A stretch of DNA of 64,000 bases. Source: Pedobacter sp. BS3 (GTDB taxonomy: Bacteria > Bacteroidota > Bacteroidia > Sphingobacteriales > Sphingobacteriaceae). The notes below the pieces were generated by a model. That model had not been told where the DNA came from and did not search any database. It saw only the letters and a program-made list of their open reading frames with translations. The translations under genes were made by a program, and so were the position numbers. Positions 26,756 through 34,731 of this stretch are shown piece by piece (position 1 is the stretch's first letter; every line of letters begins with the position of its first letter). The stretch is taken from positions 372,001 through 436,000 of the forward strand of contig NZ_VTRT01000002.1 in assembly GCF_008274585.1 (NCBI RefSeq). The letters run 5' to 3'.

Positions 26756-27521
26756 ACAAATCCTTTCGCTTAAATATCCGTAATGCCAGCCACAGGGGTA
26801 CAATAATCCAGATTAGCTGCATCAGCAATGAAAAGACCATGCCGTAACCGCTGCCAAAAAAGCTCTGGTACAATGCGCCGGTATATCCCATTAAGGCAGA
26901 AATATCCAGCTGTAAAAGAATGAGTATCCGAGCCAGGTCAATGGGATTCAGGGCGGTAAGAACAATAAGCGCTTTTTCGAGCGGATAATCGCTAAACGAA
27001 AACAGAAACAGCAGCACAATGCCATCAAAAATAATGGAGCAGTAAAACCAGATCATCAGCGACAGGCCGATGCCTTTAGCTTTATCACGTGTAACAGTAG
27101 ATGCCAGAAAGGCCAGCGAAATAAAGCTCAGCGTTAGCAGGCTGCCCGTAACCATCAGCATTAATCCCGTAACCGAAAAGGCAAACAGCACTACCGGAAA
27201 ACCAACGCCTATCACAAAAGCCGCTAAAATGGCTGTACCGATGCCTATAAACTTTCCGGCTAATATATCCGTCCGGCTAACGGGCTGCGAAACCAGCAAT
27301 TCCGTAAACTCATACGTATTGAAATAATAGGTAGTAGCGTACACAATACTTACCAGCGGAACAATGATCATTACCACTGTTGTAATACTGACAAGTCCTT
27401 TGGTTACATCGGCATCGGCCATAAGAATACTCAGGCAAATAATGGACAGCAACACGGTATACGCTATCAGCACTTTGCTCCTGATGATATCCAGGATAAT
27501 ATATTTGGCAATTTTCAGCAT
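26754..27521 (-). CDS. nosY: Nos ABC transporter permease
   Basis: Inner membrane permease of the NosDFY system, needed to mature the Cu-Z centre of nitrous oxide reductase. 255 residues with six predicted helices (about 17-38, 50-72, 95-125, 130-155, 165-200, 228-248). The ATG lies 1 bp after the nosF stop, so translation is coupled. Distal gene of the leftward nos unit. Identification depends strongly on this context because ABC-2 permeases diverge. Confidence 0.9.
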   Translation of the reverse strand: MLKIAKYIILDIIRSKVLIAYTVLLSIICLSILMADADVTKGLVSITTVVMIIVPLVSIVYATTYYFNTYEFTELLVSQPVSRTDILAGKFIGIGTAILAAFVIGVGFPVVLFAFSVTGLMLMVTGSLLTLSFISLAFLASTVTRDKAKGIGLSLMIWFYCSIIFDGIVLLFLFSFSDYPLEKALIVLTALNPIDLARILILLQLDISALMGYTGALYQSFFGSGYGMVFSLLMQLIWIIVPLWLALRIFKRKDL

Positions 27522-27522
27522 G

Positions 27523-28227
27523 TTATTTCAGGATCTTAGTTAAGGCTTTACCCAATTTTTCTTCGCCGGTTTCGGCTTTCAGGACGCTAAGAGGCTTATA
27601 AAATTTGATCTGTCCTTCGAACAGGTACAGCACTGTATCGGCTATTTCATCCACCTCGCTCATAATGTGCGAAGTGACCAGGATAAGCTTACCACGCGAT
27701 TTTTCTTCCCGGATCTTTTCCTTGAGCTGCTCGGCCGCTACGGGGTCAAGCCCGGCTGTCGGCTCATCCAGGATGAGCACATCCGGGTTAAACATAAATG
27801 CCAGCGCAGCGCTCACTTTCTGCCGCGTACCACCGGACAGCACGCCCATACGTTTCTGATACATGGCTTCCAGGCCAAACAGCTTGATTAAACCGGTGTC
27901 TAAATCCGGATATGGCCTCCGGATGTCCTGCATCATGTTAAACAGCTGTCCGATTTTGATATTATCCGGATAACAGCCGGTTTGCGGCATATAGCCGATA
28001 TGCTTTTTATAAGCGAAGGTGTTGATAACCGGTTGCCCGCGAAACAGAATTTCGCCGCTATCAGGAATAACCATCCCCAGAATGGATTTGATCAGCGTGG
28101 TTTTCCCCGATGCGTTAGGCCCCAGAATGGAAACAATACAGCCTTGTTCAAAGCTGCAGCTTATACGCTTTAACACGGCCAGCTTGCCAAAAGATTTTTC
28201 GAGGTTCGAGATTTCAATGAGTGCCAT
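27523..28227 (-). CDS. nosF: Nos ABC transporter ATPase
   Basis: Cytoplasmic ATPase of NosDFY. 234 residues with Walker A GPNASGKTTLIKS (about 35-47), Q-loop YMPQTG, signature LSGGTRQKVSAAL, Walker B VLILDEPTAGLDP and the switch His in VTSHIMSE. An Ala sits in the Walker A where Gly is common (GPNASGKT), still compatible with ATP binding. It is 16 bp after nosD and 1 bp before nosY. Confidence 0.94.
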   Translation of the reverse strand: MALIEISNLEKSFGKLAVLKRISCSFEQGCIVSILGPNASGKTTLIKSILGMVIPDSGEILFRGQPVINTFAYKKHIGYMPQTGCYPDNIKIGQLFNMMQDIRRPYPDLDTGLIKLFGLEAMYQKRMGVLSGGTRQKVSAALAFMFNPDVLILDEPTAGLDPVAAEQLKEKIREEKSRGKLILVTSHIMSEVDEIADTVLYLFEGQIKFYKPLSVLKAETGEEKLGKALTKILK

Positions 28228-28243
28228 AACAAGGATATGATGT

Positions 28244-29473
28244 TTAATAATTGGGCTTCATGCGGGGCTTTTCATCTTTTACCGATTCTGGCGTAACCGA
28301 CGGGATGGAACGCTCCACTTTATCCAGCAGGTTAACAATAAAGCTGCGCATCAGCATAACACTTTGCGGAATTTGCTCAATTACCTGTGCATACAGGCTT
28401 ACAGGATGATACGGAATATCGCCAATACCGTCTTTATTCAAATCATAACCTTCGTATTTATCCCAGTAATTATCCGCAAAATGGTTCAGGTTTATCGAGC
28501 CGTTAGTGGTTACATCAAAGGAATTGGCCATAAAGTTATTCTTCATGAACCGATTACCGTTACAGTTAGCCAGCACCCGGATTGCCCAGCCGTTTCGTAT
28601 GAAATTATTCCCGGTTACAACAATACGGTCAGAGCCTTCCATATACACTGCCGTGGTATTACCCACAAAACGGTTGTTCATTATCCGGCTATCGGAAATG
28701 TCTTTCAGCAGCAGACCATATACCGAGCTTCCCCAATTTTCTATAAACAGGTTATTGAACATGGTGATGTGTTTGGTGTACATCACTGCCACACCCGAAC
28801 CGTTATTCTTAAAAGTGTTATGCCGGTAAATGTCGTTATCCGAAAACATGAAATGCAGGCCATAGCGCAGGTTTTTCTCGCTATAATTGTGTTCTATGAG
28901 ACTGTGCCGGGCAAACTCAAAGTAAATTCCGTCGCGATGTTCAGACACCCGGTTATCGCGAATCAAGATACTATCGCATTGCCATAAATGAATGCCGTTG
29001 CCCGAATTTTGCCGGTTATTTGTACCGATAATGTCATTATTGGTAACCGTACAATTTTTAGAGTTGGCCAGGTAAATGCCAAAAAAGTTATTGACCAGCC
29101 TGTTATGACTAATGGTTACATGCCGCACATTGAATAACCGGATAGCGGCATAATCACGCATCGAGCCCGTTTTTGAGTTTTTAACTATAAACCCTCTAAA
29201 GGTTACCTGATTTGCGAGTATGGTGACAGCTTCATCGGCAAAACGGGCATCAAGCACGGGGAAATTTTCGCCGGTAATCACCAGCGATTTATCGATAATG
29301 GTATTTACAGAACTGTAGGTTCCTTTTTTAACCAGGATAGAATCGCCATTATGGGCCAGCTTTACAGCCTGCCGCAAATTGGACAATGCCGTATTGGGCG
29401 CAACAACCCATGTTTTCGCAAAAGGCTCTTTTGTAAAAAGCATGCATAATAATAGAATGGGTAGTTTTTTCAT
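28244..29473 (-). CDS. nosD: Periplasmic copper-maturation protein NosD
   Basis: Right-handed beta-helix periplasmic protein that works with NosFY in assembling the Cu-Z site. The ATG ending at 29473 gives MKKLPILLLCMLFTKEPFAK, a Sec signal peptide. The longer open frame to 29653 only translates repeat DNA (its first 60 residues read PSPLERVGER and similar) and is rejected. About 409 residues with CASH/NosD repeats such as NRLVNNFFGIYLANSKNCTV and NTFKNNGSGVAVMYTKHI. The repeat module at 29474-29735 lies directly before the start codon. Confidence 0.94.
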   Translation of the reverse strand: MKKLPILLLCMLFTKEPFAKTWVVAPNTALSNLRQAVKLAHNGDSILVKKGTYSSVNTIIDKSLVITGENFPVLDARFADEAVTILANQVTFRGFIVKNSKTGSMRDYAAIRLFNVRHVTISHNRLVNNFFGIYLANSKNCTVTNNDIIGTNNRQNSGNGIHLWQCDSILIRDNRVSEHRDGIYFEFARHSLIEHNYSEKNLRYGLHFMFSDNDIYRHNTFKNNGSGVAVMYTKHITMFNNLFIENWGSSVYGLLLKDISDSRIMNNRFVGNTTAVYMEGSDRIVVTGNNFIRNGWAIRVLANCNGNRFMKNNFMANSFDVTTNGSINLNHFADNYWDKYEGYDLNKDGIGDIPYHPVSLYAQVIEQIPQSVMLMRSFIVNLLDKVERSIPSVTPESVKDEKPRMKPNY

Positions 29474-29735
29474 AAGCCTCTCCCCAGCCCTCTCCTTTGG
29501 AGAGGGAGTTGTTTCTGCACTTTGTCTTAGCCTCTCCCCAACCCTCTCCAAAGGAGAGGGAGTTGGTTTGTGCTCATTGTCTTGGTTCTTGTGTCTATGT
29601 TCTTGTTTGGCCCACCCCAACCCTCCCAAAGGGAGAGAGCCTGGTAGTGGCATTTTGTTATACCCGTGCTTTTCGCTTTAGGCTTTCTGCTTTTAGCTAT
29701 CCTCCGCCTTCCAGCCTTCTGCCTACATTGCCTTC
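29474..29735. repeat. Composite hairpin/tail repeat, copy 2, inside the nos operon
   Basis: Three hairpin-type units in a row: CCCTCTCCTTTGGAGAGGGAG, CCTCTCCAAAGGAGAGGG and CCCTCCCAAAGGGAG. They are followed by TCTATGTTCTTGTTT and the tail TTGTTATACCCGTGCTTTTC. The block separates nosL from nosD and its first hairpin abuts the nosD start codon, so it could weaken ribosome access or transcription into nosDFY. Confidence 0.7.
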
Positions 29736-30169
29736 AGCAACTCATCCCAGCTATAAAATTTTACCCCGGAGCCGGTTCTGCTGCGTTGTGCCAGCAGCCG
29801 GGTTCTGAAAGCGGCCAGGTTACCTCCCATTGGCGATTGCAGGGTTTCATCGTGTACATAAATTGCCTGCCGGGCATCGATGAAGCTACCGGGTTGCAGC
29901 ATATCGGTTACAAACACCTGGTTACCGGCATCGAGATATACACTTGGGGCATCCTTTATAAAATCAAGCATACATTCTATGGAATCGAATTTAAACACCT
30001 TGCCTTTTGACGTGACCAGCTCAGTGCCGAACTTGTCATCCATAATGGTCATTTTACAATGGGCACAGGCATCACTACCATAATGTATGGGTTCGGGGCC
30101 ATTCGTGGTACAGGCCTGCAAAAAAATCAGCGCAGGCAGGCATACATATTTCACCAGGGTATTCATCAT
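29723..30169 (-). CDS. nosL: Copper chaperone lipoprotein NosL
   Basis: Outer- or inner-membrane lipoprotein delivering Cu(I) to NosZ. 148 residues: signal LPALIFLQAC with lipobox Cys at about 20, then the copper site motif ACAHCKMTIMDDKFG and the later Met of ITDM-type segment VFVTDMLQPGSFIDA. The start codon overlaps the stop of the upstream membrane-protein gene (ATGA). The stop and last residues fall at the edge of a repeat module, whose insertion may have altered the C-terminus. Confidence 0.93.
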   Translation of the reverse strand: MMNTLVKYVCLPALIFLQACTTNGPEPIHYGSDACAHCKMTIMDDKFGTELVTSKGKVFKFDSIECMLDFIKDAPSVYLDAGNQVFVTDMLQPGSFIDARQAIYVHDETLQSPMGGNLAAFRTRLLAQRSRTGSGVKFYSWDELLKAM

Positions 30170-30756
30170 TGTTTGGTTTGTTTGGTTCTTCCGCGATGTT
30201 TATAGAACAGCACAGCTACAGCTATTACCCCACCCGTACCGGCCAGGATACCACCAATATCGGGAAATGAGCCGGCCAGGAAATTAAGCAATTGCTTATA
30301 CCCGAATAAGGGCGGCTGGTAGGTCATTCCGGGCACTTTAATAGCGGCTCTCGGGTCGAGATTGTGGCCATAAGCATATTCCCACAAATAGAAATCGGTT
30401 AACCCGACAATGGCAAAAAGCACCAGGCATATTACCCATATCCACAACAGCTTTGTACTATTAAAGTAAGCCGTTATAAAACCCAACAACACAATCACTC
30501 CATAGATATAAGGCATCAGCTTAAATTCCCAAAAATCGGCCTCAACTATAAATTTCATACCAATATAGTGATTTAGGCCATTGATCTGCGCTATATTCCC
30601 CGATAAACCCGTCAGCCAGATCTTTAGCTCTAAACCTTCGGGATATTGGGGCGCTTCAAGCAGTATCCGCCAAAGGGGCAGAAAATAAGCGCCTGATAAC
30701 AAGATTGCACTTATAGCAATAAATATACGGGATGATTGTGTTGTTGTAGTTTTCAT
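30166..30756 (-). CDS. Uncharacterised membrane protein of Bacteroidota nos clusters
   Basis: 196 residues with about four membrane segments (about 11-29, 82-101, 104-125, 163-184). Polar loops carry striking residues: APQYPEGL, INGLNHYIGM, FYLWEYAYGHNLDPRAAIKVPGM. His and Met pairs (NHYIGM, YGHNLDP) could bind copper. It sits between nosZ and nosL, 4 bp after the nosZ stop and overlapping the nosL start, so it is an integral member of the unit. From general knowledge, similar proteins occur beside nosL in other Bacteroidota nos clusters. Function unknown; a role in copper or electron delivery to NosZ is inferred. Confidence 0.85.
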   Translation of the reverse strand: MKTTTTQSSRIFIAISAILLSGAYFLPLWRILLEAPQYPEGLELKIWLTGLSGNIAQINGLNHYIGMKFIVEADFWEFKLMPYIYGVIVLLGFITAYFNSTKLLWIWVICLVLFAIVGLTDFYLWEYAYGHNLDPRAAIKVPGMTYQPPLFGYKQLLNFLAGSFPDIGGILAGTGGVIAVAVLFYKHRGRTKQTKQ

Positions 30757-30760
30757 TGTT

Positions 30761-32734
30761 TTATTGTTCTTTAACAGGATTTTCGCCCAACCGGAATACT
30801 AACGGAACGGAAGATCCGGCAGCAGACACCCTGAAATATCCTGACATTTCCTGGTGCAGCGCAGAGCAAAAGTCGGTACAATAGAATGGGGTTATACCGA
30901 TCCTGTCGGGCGTCCATTTCAGGGTAACTGTTTCACCAGGCATCACTAAAAGTTCCGCGTTATTTGAACCTTTAATGGCGAAACCGTGCGGTACATCCCA
31001 ATCCTGTTCCAGGTTGGTCACATGCACGTATACCTCATCCCCTATTTTTATGCCTTCAATGTTATCCGGGGCCAGGTGAGAACGGATAGCCGTCATGTAC
31101 ACATCCACACGATTACCTTTACGTACTACCCGTGCATCCTTTTCCGCTTTGGTAGCATACGGGTGATGATTTTCTTCCAGCTTGTAAAACTTCACCTGCT
31201 GTTTCACAATCTTGTCTGCCGGGATGATTTGTGCATAATGCGGTTCGCCAATAGTCGGAAAATCAAGCAGGAGCTTCATTTTATTACCGGTAATGTCAAT
31301 AAGTTGGGCGGATTGTGCCAGCTCAGGCCCGGTTGGCAGGTAACGGTCTTTGGTAATTTTGTTTAAAGCCACTACGTATTTCCCGTAAGGTTTTTTAGAA
31401 TCACCACCCGGAATAGACAAGTGACCGATAGAGTAATACGTAGGTATGCGGTCGATAATTTCGCGGGTAGACACTTTCCATTTTACAATTTCTGACGATA
31501 CAAACATGGAGGTGTAGGCGTAACCCTGGTCGTCAAACTCGGTATGCAGCGGACCTAAACCCGGCTTCTGTACTTCACCAGCAAGTACGGCTTCGTATTT
31601 CAGAACCGGTGTTCCATCTATGTTGCCATCATATTGCTTTTTATCAATGGCATCCAGCATCTTTTTAAACGAGAACACCGGGATAACGGCTGCCAGTTTA
31701 CCGCTGGCTGCGATGTACTCGCCGGTTGGATCAACATCTGCCCCGTGCGGCGATTTAGGACAAGGCATGTAATATACCAATCCCGGGAAATCTTTGATAT
31801 CCAGCGTTACCGTTCCGGTTTCTATGGTTGATGTTGCCGAATGTGTTTTATCATTCCATTTATTATGCGCATATTTTGCCGGTATCTTTTTGCCTTTGCC
31901 CTGTGCAATAAGCTCTTCGGCCTTTTTCCAGTTAACGGCCATAATAAAATCCTTGTCACGCTGGCTGGCATTAACCTCTAATAAAGAATAAGCCTGCTCG
32001 GTGTTATACGATGAGAAAAACACCCAATCGTGCGAGGGGCCTTTGCCGGCATGGGCCAGGTCGTAGTTAAAGCCAGGCACGATCAGTTGGAACGCCAGGT
32101 TCATGTTGCCGCTGTTTTTGTCGACCTTAATAAAAGATACAGCGCCTTTAAATGTTTTCTTATAGCTGTCAATAGGAACATCGGGCTCATCGTCTAACGG
32201 AACACTGAAACGGGTATTTCCAACCACGTATTCGGTATTTTCGGTGCAAAACGGCGAAGCGTGGTTACCGCCAACATTAGGCAGCTCAATAATTTCTTCG
32301 GTTTTAAACGTCGACAGGCTGATACGGGCAATACGCGGGGTATTGTTACCGTTAATAAACAGCCAGCGCCCATCGTCTTCGCCATTGGTTTTAGATAATT
32401 CGGGGTGGTGCGAATCGTCCCACGGAACAAAACCATGCGAAGTGTTCAGCATCGGTTTGGTTTCCTCAGAATACCCGTAGCCGTTTTCAGGATTTTGCGA
32501 AAACACAGGTATAACCTTCAGCAAACGCCCTGACGGGATGCCGTAAGCCGCCACCTGTCCGCTAAATCCTCCCGATGCGAACATATAAAGCTCATCGTAC
32601 TTACCCGGGGCAACATATACCCGCTGTGCAGCATCGCCCGAAAGGGCATTGTTTACCTTGCCCGGCTTACATGCTACTGTGAACATACTCATGGCTCCTG
32701 CCATAAGTAGTAATTGGTGTGAAAGGTGTTTCAT
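30761..32734 (-). CDS. nosZ: Nitrous oxide reductase, clade II (Sec-dependent)
   Basis: Periplasmic multicopper enzyme reducing N2O to N2. 657 residues: N-terminal signal without a twin-arginine motif, with a lipobox-like TVAC at about 22, indicating Sec export as in clade II. The seven-bladed propeller carries Cu-Z His residues, for example in NTSHGFVPWDDSHH, NHASPF, DLAHAGKG, SPHGADVDPTG, GPLHTEF and GEPHYAQ. The C-terminal cupredoxin has the Cu-A motif YCTDFCSALHQEM. Start at the ATG ending at 32734. It follows a c-type cytochrome by 50 bp. No nosR/nosX is present, as usual for clade II. Confidence 0.97.
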   Translation of the reverse strand: MKHLSHQLLLMAGAMSMFTVACKPGKVNNALSGDAAQRVYVAPGKYDELYMFASGGFSGQVAAYGIPSGRLLKVIPVFSQNPENGYGYSEETKPMLNTSHGFVPWDDSHHPELSKTNGEDDGRWLFINGNNTPRIARISLSTFKTEEIIELPNVGGNHASPFCTENTEYVVGNTRFSVPLDDEPDVPIDSYKKTFKGAVSFIKVDKNSGNMNLAFQLIVPGFNYDLAHAGKGPSHDWVFFSSYNTEQAYSLLEVNASQRDKDFIMAVNWKKAEELIAQGKGKKIPAKYAHNKWNDKTHSATSTIETGTVTLDIKDFPGLVYYMPCPKSPHGADVDPTGEYIAASGKLAAVIPVFSFKKMLDAIDKKQYDGNIDGTPVLKYEAVLAGEVQKPGLGPLHTEFDDQGYAYTSMFVSSEIVKWKVSTREIIDRIPTYYSIGHLSIPGGDSKKPYGKYVVALNKITKDRYLPTGPELAQSAQLIDITGNKMKLLLDFPTIGEPHYAQIIPADKIVKQQVKFYKLEENHHPYATKAEKDARVVRKGNRVDVYMTAIRSHLAPDNIEGIKIGDEVYVHVTNLEQDWDVPHGFAIKGSNNAELLVMPGETVTLKWTPDRIGITPFYCTDFCSALHQEMSGYFRVSAAGSSVPLVFRLGENPVKEQ

Positions 32735-32784
32735 AACACATATAATAAAGGATGTTTTTGTCTTTTTTATAAGTAAAAAAAGGG

Positions 32785-33288
32785 TTAATCCGCATCGTTC
32801 TTCCGTAAAAACTCCAGTATCTGCCGGGCTTCATCGTCAGACACATTCTGAAAGGTCATCTGCACCAGGTGTTTTTCAAACAGAGCCTTGGCCCAGGGAT
32901 CTTTTTTGGTCATTTCTTCCGGGTTGGTGATCATGTTCATGATCCATTCCGGCGTACGCAGCTTGGTTACACCTTTTAAGCCGGGGCCCACTATTTTTTC
33001 GTCGGTTGCCCGGTGGCAGGCCATACATTTAGAAGTAAACACTTCTTTACCCTTGGCAGCCATAGCATTATCAATAGGCCCTACCGGTACAGAAGTAAAC
33101 CGGCCAACACCCTTACTATCGCTTTTAGAATCAGGGTCTACCGATTCTACTGCAGCAGGAGGCGTTGTTGTGTTCACTTCAGATTGCTCATCTGTTGACG
33201 AGGTTTGCTGCTCACCTCCTCCACAAGCATACATTAATGCCATACTGCCGGTTAATACCAGTCCAATAAATTTTGCTTTAACTTTCAT
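32785..33288 (-). CDS. Monoheme c-type cytochrome lipoprotein
   Basis: 168 residues from the ATG ending at 33288. The signal KFIGLVLTGSMALMYAC has a lipobox Cys at about 20, followed by a Ser/Thr/Pro-rich linker (about 22-55). The heme domain has CMACH (CxxCH) and a likely Met ligand in the C-terminal half (for example LVQMTF). It is the first gene of the nos unit and probably the membrane-tethered electron donor to NosZ, a role inferred from position. The longer frame to 33315 adds nine residues and puts a Lys/Asn-rich tail before the signal. Confidence 0.92.
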   Translation of the reverse strand: MKVKAKFIGLVLTGSMALMYACGGGEQQTSSTDEQSEVNTTTPPAAVESVDPDSKSDSKGVGRFTSVPVGPIDNAMAAKGKEVFTSKCMACHRATDEKIVGPGLKGVTKLRTPEWIMNMITNPEEMTKKDPWAKALFEKHLVQMTFQNVSDDEARQILEFLRKNDAD

Positions 33289-33320
33289 ATTGTTGTGTTT
33301 AAATTTTTTATTCAAAATTA

Positions 33321-33337
33321 GGCGCAGATATTGCGCC
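33321..33337. promoter_or_regulatory. Dyad upstream of the nos unit
   Basis: GGCGCA-GATAT-TGCGCC has perfect 6-bp arms and lies 33 bp before the cytochrome c start in the divergent nos/ric promoter region. A second, weaker dyad ATGAT-ACGACTC-ATCAT is at 33342-33358. Either could be an operator for the Rrf2 regulator or a Crp/Fnr-type protein; the sequence alone does not decide. Confidence 0.4.
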
Positions 33338-33545
33338 AGACATGATACGACTCATCATAAAAAATGATCTCCGTCATATTATACTTCGGCGTGATCTTAA
33401 ATCGCTCTATATTAATATAATAGCCATTTAGCCCCGATTGGGCTGTTTGTCATCACAAGGTTAAAATAAAAGCATTTAAGTACTTTTATACTTTATAAAT
33501 AAAATATCCCCTACCTTTACCTGAAAAATAAACACCTAATAAGTT

Positions 33546-34493
33546 ATGGAAACATTAGAAGACATTGTAATTAATGTACCCGAAATTGAACCTCGTGAGA
33601 AACATCCTACTATTTTTCGCGGCTTTGACGGACTTGCAGAAGGCAGCAGCCTGATCATTCTGAACGACCATGATCCCAGACCGGTTTATTACCAGCTGCT
33701 GGGAGAACGGGGCAATGTATTTACCTGGGAGTACCTGGAACAGGGCCCTATTTGGTGGAAAGTACGTATTACCAAACGCATAACCGGTAAAGGCGATGAA
33801 ACATTGGGAGAAATTGCAGCTAAAGATCTGCGCAAAGCCGAAATATTTAAAAAATATGGACTTGATTTCTGCTGTGGCGGAAAGAAAACCATTAAAGAGG
33901 CTTGTGCAGAAAAAGGATTAGACGTAACCGAAGTGGAAAACGCCTTGCAGGAAGCTGATAAAGCGCAGGCAACTGTTTTGCGGCCGTTACCGTATAACGA
34001 CTGGGGCCTCGATTTCCTGGCAGATTATATTGTTAACATGCACCACTCTTATGTTAAAAAATATTTGCCCGAGATACAGGGTTATGCCACCAAGGTAGCC
34101 AGCGTACACGGATCCCAGCACGAAGAGCTGTTTGAAATTAAACAACTGGTTGATGTGCTTAGCGAAGAGTTAGCCGACCATTTGCTTAAAGAGGAAACTA
34201 TTGTATTTCCGTTTATTAAAAAGCTGGTCAATGCCGATAGCGTACACGGTGCTCCAACCCTGAGAAGCATCACAGAAAAAACAGAATCAGAGCATATAAA
34301 CGTGGGGCATATTTTAAGCGAGATACGCAGGCTAAGCAATAACTTTGCCGTACCTGCCGATGGCTGTGCCAGCTATAACCAGCTTTACAAGCTGCTGGAA
34401 GAGTTTGAAGCCGACCTGCTGACACACATTCACCTGGAAAATAATATCCTGTTTAAAAAGGCTTTGATCCTGGAGAAAAAGCTGAGCCAGTAA
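33546..34493 (+). CDS. DUF2249 - iron-sulfur cluster repair di-iron protein (Ric) fusion
   Basis: 315 residues, cytoplasmic. Residues about 1-80 form a DUF2249 domain (ILNDHDPRPVYYQLLGERG, FTWEYLEQGPIWWKV). Residues about 88-135 form the ScdA_N/DUF542 domain with the Cys pair FCCGGKKTI. Residues about 155-310 form a hemerythrin-like di-iron domain with His/Glu ligands in NMHHSYVKKYLPE, SQHEELFE, LADHLLKEETIVFP, ESEHINVG and LTHIHLENNILF. The Ric/YtfE/ScdA family repairs nitrosylated or oxidised Fe-S clusters. It is divergent from the nos unit. TACCTTTA at 33512 could be a -7 element (low confidence). Confidence 0.93.
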   Translation: METLEDIVINVPEIEPREKHPTIFRGFDGLAEGSSLIILNDHDPRPVYYQLLGERGNVFTWEYLEQGPIWWKVRITKRITGKGDETLGEIAAKDLRKAEIFKKYGLDFCCGGKKTIKEACAEKGLDVTEVENALQEADKAQATVLRPLPYNDWGLDFLADYIVNMHHSYVKKYLPEIQGYATKVASVHGSQHEELFEIKQLVDVLSEELADHLLKEETIVFPFIKKLVNADSVHGAPTLRSITEKTESEHINVGHILSEIRRLSNNFAVPADGCASYNQLYKLLEEFEADLLTHIHLENNILFKKALILEKKLSQ

Positions 34494-34514
34494 AATATGA
34501 AATACAGACAAGTA

Positions 34515-34692
34515 TGAGGCTGTCTAAAAAGCGCTCGTCATCCCTCTCCCTCCCGTACATACGGGATCGGGAGAGGGGTCTCCGCCAGAAGTACTTAGGA
34601 AGGAGATTTTGCTTCGCAGCTACTTCGTGGTCTCCTCTCCCGGGACTTCGGGATCGTCGAAACGATGGCTTTTGACTTTTTAGACAGCCTCA
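34515..34692. repeat. MITE-like inverted-repeat element, class B copy 1
   Basis: 178 bp with perfect 17-bp terminal repeats TGAGGCTGTCTAAAAAG / CTTTTTAGACAGCCTCA. The interior has CCCTCCCGTAC-TACGGGATCGGG, and positions 34600-34642 match the reverse complement of 42644-42686 at 41 of 43 bases. It splits the ric gene from the DUF1858 gene. No ORF inside. Confidence 0.8.
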
Positions 34693-34698
34693 CTAAAT

Positions 34699-34724
34699 CT
34701 TTTGAATTTTTAATTTTGAATTAA
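34699..34724 (+). repeat. AT-rich 26-base leader sequence, copy 2
   Basis: Identical to 7822-7847 over 26 bases and ends 7 bases before the ATG at 34732. The copy begins 6 bp after the class B element. Confidence 0.55.
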
Positions 34725-34731
34725 CAACAGC

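Noticed and set aside
29474-29653. 60-residue N-terminal extension of NosD
   Set aside because: The extension is only translation of the repeat hairpins (Pro/Glu/Arg-rich) and a Sec signal peptide begins at the internal ATG ending at 29473.
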